NCBI GenBank assembly: GCA_025331435.1 | Contig: JAIWNI010000283.1 | Coordinates: 1-12,934, forward strand | DNA from: Choanephora cucurbitarum | Lineage: Eukaryota > Mucoromycota > Mucoromycetes > Mucorales > Choanephoraceae | DNA: 12,934 nucleotides | Direction: 5' to 3' | Made by a program: the position numbers and the translations under genes | The notes under the pieces: generated by a model | The model's input: the letters and a program-made list of their open reading frames with translations, nothing else | What the model was told of the DNA's origin: nothing | Databases searched by the model: none | Shown here: in pieces, positions 7,789 through 12,934 of the stretch | Layout of the letters: each line of letters begins with the position of its first letter | How positions within the stretch are numbered: position 1 is the first letter of the stretch

Positions 7789-8079
7789 TCAGCCTTGAAG
7801 CAAAAACAGGTAATCTACCACCTGTAGACACCAAACGGACTTGAAGCGGATATGACTAGAACTCAAAAGAGCGGCTCTCTCAAGAGTCTAGCAACACGAT
7901 GCCATCTTGATGGCGATCCCCAAAGTGAGATCTAGCAAACCTACCAAAGAAGCAGTATAAGGAGAAAAGTTAGCATAACTGAGGTCAAGAGAGTCAGGTG
8001 GTACAAGTGGATCGCGTGTGTTACCTATAGCAGTATTTGCTATGACCTTGGATAGGATCGGCAGCTTGGGTGTAACCAA
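7789..8079 (-). other. Coding-like minus-strand region, structure unresolved (copy 2)
   Basis: The GC content is higher here and several frames look protein-like, so I cannot choose one. Reading 1: an open frame at 8079-7888 with no ATG (LVTPKLPILSKVIANT..., ending KMASCC, TAG), preceded by a pyrimidine tract and a possible CACCCAAG acceptor. Reading 2: the first ATG after the TATA-like motif (7976) gives a hydrophobic start, MLTFLLILLL. A GTAGGT donor at 7944 and TTCTAG acceptor at 7856 (89 nt) would join it in phase to HIRFKSVWCLQ..., with TGA at 7789. That is only 32 residues. On the plus strand a frame from 7851 (MTRTQKSGSLKS...) is interrupted by two TAGs. Any of these could be chance. 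Confidence 0.25.
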
Positions 8080-8105
8080 GATATAAGGGAGGAAGAAAAA
8101 AAAAA

Positions 8106-8115
8106 ATAAAATATA
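8106..8115 (-). promoter_or_regulatory. Candidate TATA element plus pyrimidine tract (copy 2)
   Basis: TATATTTTAT, then a T-run and CTTCCTCCC on the minus strand. It lies about 130 nt upstream of the hydrophobic ATG at 7976 and about 370 nt upstream of the gene C ATG at 7734. Confidence 0.3.
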
Positions 8116-8472
8116 GCCAGGATCAGAGCGACGTAATCATTTTCCAGCCTACGCGATTTTGACTAGATTCCTTTTTTGGGCAAAAGGAGTGATTTTTGAC
8201 TGCTAATTTTTTTTTCCTAAGGGACCTCTTTTGAAGCATTCAAGCCTTGGATCAAAGACAAGAATGAGAGCAAGAAAGACTGATTGACCTCTTCAGCTGG
8301 CTGATATATGGTCTCTTTAAAATATAGTAACACCCGTATGTTAGCCGTACACCTCGCTCACAGTCAAAAAAAAAAACAAAAAATAATAGGTTTGAAAGCC
8401 GGAATAATTTGAGATCATTAATCAGCAATTTTTTCTTTTATTTTTTTCGGTCTTTACCTATGAAATGCATCG
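8116..8472. other. AT-rich spacer, no gene seen (copy 2)
   Basis: Same as the copy 1 spacer. Homopolymer tracts lie at about 8207-8215, 8366-8376 and 8429-8448. Confidence 0.6.
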
Positions 8473-8541
8473 TCTCAATATTAATCTATTTCGCTCTCTT
8501 TGACTGGAATGAATAGTGCTATATAGGTATCAAACATAAAA

Positions 8542-8724
8542 ATGTTGTCACTCAAGCTGAGAGTTTGGGCTGATGCACAGGCTGAAATGAGCTTATTCAA
8601 GATTTATCATGCTTATTCCACATTTAACACTGTGATAGAATCAGTCATCTCACTCAAGCAATCTGACCACCACAGCTTTTTGACAACATGGTTTTATCAC
8701 TTTTCATTACTAAGCTCATCATGA
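8542..8724 (+). CDS. Small ORF, 60 aa, unknown function (copy 3)
   Basis: Identical in reading to the ORF at 4293-4475, with the same TATATA upstream and the same TGA stop. See that entry for the description and its limits. Confidence 0.3.
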   Translation: MLSLKLRVWADAQAEMSLFKIYHAYSTFNTVIESVISLKQSDHHSFLTTWFYHFSLLSSS

Positions 8725-8800
8725 TAGCTGTAATGCATGGAGCCTAAATTACTAATCGCCAGCATCATCCTACAAATGTCAAATTACTCAAGTATAGACA

Positions 8801-9501
8801 TCAAGGACAAAAATAAACCTCCAACTTAAAACATACCACTTTTAAATCAGCACTACTATCAGCATTATCATGCTCATCACTATTATCATGCTCATCACTA
8901 TTATCATGCTCATCACTATTATCATGCTCATCACTATTATCATGCTCATCACTATTATCATGCTCATCACTATTGTCATGTTCATCACTATTATTATACT
9001 CATCAATATTATCATACTGATCAATATTCTCACCCTCATCAGTGTCGTTATTATCAAAAGTATTTCTATCAGTAATACCATCCTCATCAGTATTATTATA
9101 GTCATCAGTATTATTATAGTCATCAGTGTTATCATAGTCTTCAGTGTTAGCATAGTCATCAGTGTTATCATGATCTTCAGTGTTATCATAGTCATCAATA
9201 TCATCATAGCCGGCATCACCGTTATCTTTAGCATCTTTGTAATCAACCCTACACAATCATAGACTAACTACACATAAACACCCTCAAATACATCAAACAT
9301 CAAGAAGCATCAATGTTAAAAATGCATCATGTTGCATTACTTGCGCACTCTGATTAGAGCGGAGTTTATCGGTTGGATCATATCTTCAAGTACATCTAAC
9401 GAGACTTTGATACTGCAAGATTAGTTAGAATAAGGCGTAAAGGCTTGACTACAGACAAAGCATAAACTATACAAAAAGGGCAGACTCTCAGGCAGTTTCA
9501 T
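8801..9501 (-). CDS. Gene A, copy 3: acidic repeat protein (182 aa)
   Basis: Exons 9501-9473, 9412-9341 and 9248-8801; introns 9413-9472 and 9249-9340. The splice sites, phases and ATG match those in copy 2. The only coding difference is seven instead of eight 18-bp repeats, which removes one NSDEHD hexapeptide and leaves the frame intact. The C-terminal segment and the TGA at 8801-8803 are kept. A length change of exactly one in-frame unit fits a coding minisatellite that expands and contracts within the array. Confidence 0.6.
8864..8989. repeat. 18-bp coding minisatellite, 7 copies (gene A, copy 3)
   Basis: Seven tandem copies of the 18-bp unit, in frame with gene A on the minus strand. 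Confidence 0.92.
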
Positions 9502-9533
9502 CGTTCATGAACATGTAGTCACGATAAATTTGG

Positions 9534-10515
9534 ATGAAAAGGAACCTTTCCTCCCACAAATATATATGCAGAGTAAGTTCCAGTTAATAAGCCCATAACT
9601 AGGCTATAAGCAGTGCAAACACATTCAGTAGCTATGACCATACCAACGAGACTTATGCCAACAATGAGTGTAGTGAGAACTAGTGTACCGACACTGATTA
9701 TACTAACACTGTGTATACTAACAACGAGTATACTGAAAATGAGTGTCTTATTGATAAGTTTACTGATAATAAGCGTACTGACAATGAGCGTACTGATAAT
9801 GAGGATAGTAAGAATGAGTAAGGAAGAAGTGATCATACAGCAAGGAAGTGTGATGAAGTTGAGAATACTGAAATCGAAGCACAATGAAATCAAGCGCAAT
9901 GAAATCAAACATAATGAAATCAAGCACAATGAAACTGGGCATAAGGAAATCAAACACAATGAATTTGAGCACAATGAAAGTGGGTATAATAAAATGAAGC
10001 ATTAAGAATTTGATGACATTGAAAATGAATATAATGAAATTGAGCCCAATGAGATCCAGTCTAACGAGATTGAGCATTATGAGTTTGATGACACTAAAAG
10101 TGAATACAATCAAATTGACCACAATGAAACTGTGCCTTATGAGACCAACTTTAATGTAATCCAGCCTAGCGAGATTGAGCATTATGAGTTTGATGACACT
10201 AAAAGTGAATACAATCAAATTGACCACAATGAAACTGTGCCTTATGAGACCAACTTTAATGTAATCCAGCCTAGCGAGATTGAGCATTATGAGTTTGATG
10301 ACACTAAAAGTGAATACAATCAAATTGACCACAATGAAACTGTGCCTTATGAGACCAACTTTAATGTAATCCAGCCTAATGAGATCCAACCTAATGAGAT
10401 TGAGCCTAATAAGGTTAAGCGATTTTGAGTCAAGTGCAGCTTTCTTTAGCTGATGCTGTATCTCCCAACTTTTTTGCAGGAACAGTATGGTTTAGACGAC
10501 GTGATTGAAATGTGA
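9534..10515 (+). CDS. Gene B: tentative spliced gene for an Asn/Glu-rich repeat protein (201 aa)
   Basis: Unknown family. Tentative exons are 9534-9572 (MKRNLSSHKYICR), 9684-9807 (rich in T, N, D, E and Y), 10007-10413 (three 35-residue repeats with EHYEFDD, SEYNQIDHNE and PYETNFNVIQ) and 10480-10515 (EQYGLDDVIEM, then TGA). The last intron, 10414-10479, is the best supported: GTTAAG, CTGAT, then a pyrimidine run and TTTTTTGCAG, phase 0. Intron 1 has a GTAAGT donor but a weak TAG acceptor. Intron 2 (199 nt, GTAAGA to ATTAAG) is weak; it contains a frame with KHNEIK-like repeats resembling the exons, which suggests former coding sequence. Read without introns 1 and 2, the frame meets several TAA and TAG codons and one net +1 shift but no TGA. 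Alternatives are a decayed gene or the hydrophobic antisense frame. The gene A ATG lies only 32 nt away on the other strand. Confidence 0.33.
9557..9566 (-). promoter_or_regulatory. Candidate TATA element for gene A (copy 3)
   Basis: Same position as in the other copies, about 56 nt upstream of the ATG at 9501. The motif reads TATATATTTG here because of a local substitution. Confidence 0.28.
10072..10386. repeat. 105-bp tandem repeat, 3 copies (gene B, copy 3)
   Basis: Three exact-length copies starting at 10072, 10177 and 10282. The last one diverges at its 3' end into the ccaacctaatgagat region. Plus-strand reading: 35 residues per repeat, rich in E, N, D and Y. Confidence 0.95.
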
Positions 10516-11060
10516 TTTAGGTGATTCAGTAGGAAGCACTAATTTAAATCAAGTTTTATTTATGGATTTAGAGTAAAAGAATACTAATTTTAAAAAAAAA
10601 TGATAGACCATAGTAGGTCATATAACAATGAACGAAGTTTACTAATAATAAAAAAAGTGTTAGTAGACATACATATATACACACATACACACACACACAA
10701 AAAAAAGAAAGAGGTTAGTAGTGTAAGCTCGCACAGCATAAGAACTAGGATAGAAAAAAGAAAGGTTAGTAGACATACATATATACGCACACACACACAC
10801 ACACACGTATGCACAAAAAAAAAAGAGAAGAAAGAGAATAAAAGTTAGTAAGGTTGTACATGAACTGTAAATGATAAGTTACCTAGTTGATCATAAATCC
10901 AAAAGAGACATATCACCGAAGCACCAAAGCATAGAAACACCAAAGCATAGAAACACCAAAGCATAGAATCCCAGAGCTTGAGAGATAGGCAGAAAGGGGC
11001 CAAGACATACATCACCAAAAGCATACATCACCAGGGTAAGAGAGGGGAACCAAGTCATAG
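10516..11060 (-). other. Non-coding stretch with CA runs and TACTAAC motifs (copy 3)
   Basis: Exact TACTAAC on the minus strand (gttagta on the plus strand) at about 10659, 10714, 10765 and 10844. The one at 10765 continues CTTTCTTTTTTCTATCCTAG, a textbook branch point, pyrimidine tract and acceptor. The one at 10659 ends in TATTATTAG. CA runs lie at about 10677-10699 and 10788-10806. Frames across this stretch are Cys/Val repeats from the CA/GT runs and change between copies, so I call no protein here. Confidence 0.7.
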
Positions 11061-11426
11061 TAACACCAAAGCACCAGAATAGAGAGACCAAATCAGAGAA
11101 ACACCAAAGCACCAGAATGGAGAGATCAGAGCATAGCAAACACCAAAGCACCAGAATAGAGAGACCAAATCAGAGAAACACCAAAGCACCAGAATAGAGA
11201 GATCAGAGCATAGCAACACCAAAGCACCAGAACAAAGAGACCAAATCAGAGAAACACCAAAGCACCAGAATAGAGAGATCAGAGCATAGCAACACCAAAG
11301 CACCAGAACAAAGAGACCAAATCAGAGAAACACCAAAGCACCAGAATAGAGAGATCAGAGCATAGCAACACCAAAGCACCAGAACAAAGAGACCAAATCA
11401 AAGAAACACCAAAAGCATAGAAACAC
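11061..11426. repeat. 38/76-bp tandem repeat array (copy 3)
   Basis: Same array as in copy 2, with one extra A near 11139 (catagcaaacacc against catagcaacacc). Confidence 0.95.
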
Positions 11427-11535
11427 CAAGAGCATAGAACAATGAAACCCAAAGCATAGAACACCAGATTAAGAGTGTGAGAGAGAGGAATAGAGAGATC
11501 ATACCAGGAAACACCAGAATCAGAGAACAAAGAAA

Positions 11536-11970
11536 TCACAGCAGAGAACACCAAAAGCATAGAATACCAGAAGCATACGGTATCGCGGAAGTCGGAAGCG
11601 GAAGAGAGTTTGACAGTCTTGAACACCAACGATCGCGATCGGGATAGAGGCCTAGAAGAGAAAGCACACCATTATCTACGAAAGAAAGAAGGGTAAAAAA
11701 TAAGGTTAGTGATACAGCTCTTCAAGTGGATAGGAACGATACTTACAAAGTCTTATGGAGGTCTTGTCTTGTCTTATGGTTGCCTTGCGGTAGTCTTGGA
11801 TAGCCTTGCGGTAGTCTTGAATAGCTTTGCGGTAGTCTTGGATAGCTTTGCGGCAGTCTTGGATGGTCTTGCTTTGCTTACCCGAATATGTATCTATATG
11901 TGCGCGTGTGTGTGTGTGTGTGTGTGTGTGCGTGCATGTCTACTATACCCTTCGCTATACTTTCGGTCAT
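11536..11970 (-). CDS. Gene C, copy 3: small spliced heptapeptide-repeat protein (102 aa)
   Basis: Exons 11970-11949, 11893-11747 and 11675-11536; introns 11894-11948 and 11676-11746. The splice signals and predicted protein match those of copy 2. Confidence 0.52.
11783..11866. repeat. 21-bp tandem repeat, 4 copies (gene C exon 2, copy 3)
   Basis: Identical to the copy 2 array. It lies in the second exon of gene C. Confidence 0.94.
11905..11931. repeat. TG microsatellite in gene C intron 1 (copy 3)
   Basis: Same length and flanks as in copy 2. Confidence 0.9.
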
Positions 11971-12024
11971 ATAGCGGTAACACCAGAACACCAGAGCATC
12001 AACATCATAAAGCGGTAATAACGG

Positions 12025-12315
12025 TCAGCCTTGAAGCAAAAACAGGTAATCTACCACCTGTAGACACCAAACGGACTTGAAGCGGATATGACTAGAACTC
12101 AAAAGAGCGGCTCTCTCAAGAGTCTAGCAACACGATGCCATCTTGATGGCGATCCCCAAAGTGAGATCTAGCAAACCTACCAAAGAAGCAGTATAAGGAG
12201 AAAAGTTAGCATAACTGAGGTCAAGAGAGTCAGGTGGTACAAGTGGATCGCGTGTGTTACCTATAGCAGTATTTGCTATGACCTTGGATAGGATCGGCAG
12301 CTTGGGTGTAACCAA
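12025..12315 (-). other. Coding-like minus-strand region, structure unresolved (copy 3)
   Basis: Same sequence as 7789-8079: the open frame without ATG at 12315-12124, and the hydrophobic ATG start at 12212. Confidence 0.25.
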
Positions 12316-12341
12316 GATATAAGGGAGGAAGAAAAAAAAAA

Positions 12342-12351
12342 ATAAAATATA
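12342..12351 (-). promoter_or_regulatory. Candidate TATA element plus pyrimidine tract (copy 3)
   Basis: Same motif and spacing as in copy 2. Confidence 0.3.
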
Positions 12352-12708
12352 GCCAGGATCAGAGCGACGTAATCATTTTCCAGCCTACGCGATTTTGACT
12401 AGATTCCTTTTTTGGGCAAAAGGAGTGATTTTTGACTGCTAATTTTTTTTTCCTAAGGGACCTCTTTTGAAGCATTCAAGCCTTGGATCAAAGACAAGAA
12501 TGAGAGCAAGAAAGACTGATTGACCTCTTCAGCTGGCTGATATATGGTCTCTTTAAAATATAGTAACACCCGTATGTTAGCCGTACACCTCGCTCACAGT
12601 CAAAAAAAAAAACAAAAAATAATAGGTTTGAAAGCCGGAATAATTTGAGATCATTAATCAGCAATTTTTTCTTTTATTTTTTTCGGTCTTTACCTATGAA
12701 ATGCATCG
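12352..12708. other. AT-rich spacer, no gene seen (copy 3)
   Basis: Same as the spacers in copies 1 and 2. It leads into the partial fourth unit. Confidence 0.6.
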
Positions 12709-12934
12709 TCTCAATATTAATCTATTTCGCTCTCTTTGACTGGAATGAATAGTGCTATATAGGTATCAAACATAAAAATGTTGTCACTCAAGCTGAGAGT
12801 TTGGGCTGATGCACAGGCTGAAATGAGCTTATTCAAGATTTATCATGCTTATTCCACATTTAACACTGTGATAGAATCAGTCATCTCACTCAAGCAATCT
12901 GACCACCACAGCTTTTTGACAACATGGTTTTATC
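12709..12934. repeat. Tandem macrosatellite unit, copy 4, cut by window end
   Basis: First 226 bases of a fourth copy. It matches copies 2 and 3 through the start of the 60-codon ORF (ATG at 12778). The array therefore continues beyond the window. Confidence 0.96.
12778..12934 (+). CDS. Small ORF, unknown function, partial (copy 4)
   Basis: The start of the same 60-codon ORF. It remains open to the window end, which cuts it before the TGA. Confidence 0.28.
   Translation, partial: MLSLKLRVWADAQAEMSLFKIYHAYSTFNTVIESVISLKQSDHHSFLTTWFY

Larger units (their letters stand above)
4224..8472. repeat. Tandem macrosatellite unit, copy 2
   Basis: Second full copy, 4249 bp. It is the longest because gene A carries eight 18-bp repeats here instead of seven. 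It also has its own small changes: an extra T near 5319, a lost T near 6105, and an altered CA tract at 6446-6466. Gene A and gene C are open in this copy; the tentative gene B is not. Confidence 0.97.
8473..12708. repeat. Tandem macrosatellite unit, copy 3
   Basis: Third full copy, 4236 bp. It is the cleanest copy: the models for genes A, B and C all stay open here. It has a small group of substitutions at about 9546-9557 and one extra A near 11139, inside the 38-bp repeat array. Confidence 0.97.

Noticed and set aside
7851..8105. Plus-strand frame starting MTRTQKSGSLKS
   Set aside because: It looks protein-like but has two in-frame TAGs and no convincing splice sites. Opposing minus-strand frames in the same place look equally plausible, so appearance alone is not evidence.
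9573..10413. Ciliate-type genetic code as the primary explanation
   Set aside because: Only tentative gene B would need it, it also needs a frameshift, and genes A and C read fully in the standard code. Kept as a finding but not used for annotation.
10590..10848. ORFs built of Cys-Val or His-Thr runs across the CA stretches
   Set aside because: They are translations of dinucleotide runs, and their frames change between copies with run length and A-tract length.
1..12934. rDNA spacer, 5S, snRNA, tRNA or spliced-leader array
   Set aside because: I looked for conserved rRNA, tRNA, U1-U6 and 5S core motifs by eye and found none in the unit. A covariance-model scan would settle it.

Overview
The window is a head-to-tail tandem array. 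It holds three complete copies of a unit of about 4.24 kb (1-4223, 4224-8472, 8473-12708; 4223, 4249 and 4236 bp) and the first 226 bases of a fourth. The window edge sets the phase of my unit boundaries. The copies are almost identical. They differ by single-base indels, one 18-bp repeat number change, one dinucleotide repeat change and very few substitutions. I see no rRNA, tRNA, bacterial operon, transposase, polymerase or other recognisable protein family.

The organism looks like an AT-rich eukaryote with compact genes. The evidence is splice grammar, not homology. The minus strand holds short GT-AG introns with CTAAC branch points and pyrimidine tracts (60, 71 and 92 nt), and these join reading frames in matching phase. 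That style is common in fungi, so an early-diverging or zygomycete-type fungus is my weak first guess. A protist is possible.

Layout of one unit (copy 2): a 60-codon plus-strand ORF (4293-4475). Gene A on the minus strand (4552-5270) has three exons and an Asp/Asn/Tyr/Thr-rich tail ending in an expandable 18-bp repeat. Gene B on the plus strand (5303-6284) is tentative: four putative exons, Asn/Glu-rich, with a 105-bp repeat, possibly a decayed gene. Next come a stretch of CA runs and four TACTAAC motifs (about 6285-6655) and a tandem 38/76-bp repeat (about 6826-7190). Gene C on the minus strand (7300-7734) has three exons and a heptapeptide repeat. The last parts are an ambiguous minus-strand coding-like region (7789-8079) and an AT-rich spacer.

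No function can be assigned to any of these proteins. The gene models come from reading splice sites and codon phase by eye and have no transcript or homology support. The array may be a genuine macrosatellite or amplified gene cluster, or a circular element of about 4.24 kb assembled as a concatemer. Copy 1, and gene B in copy 2, carry frame-breaking single-base indels that look more like sequencing or assembly error than biology.
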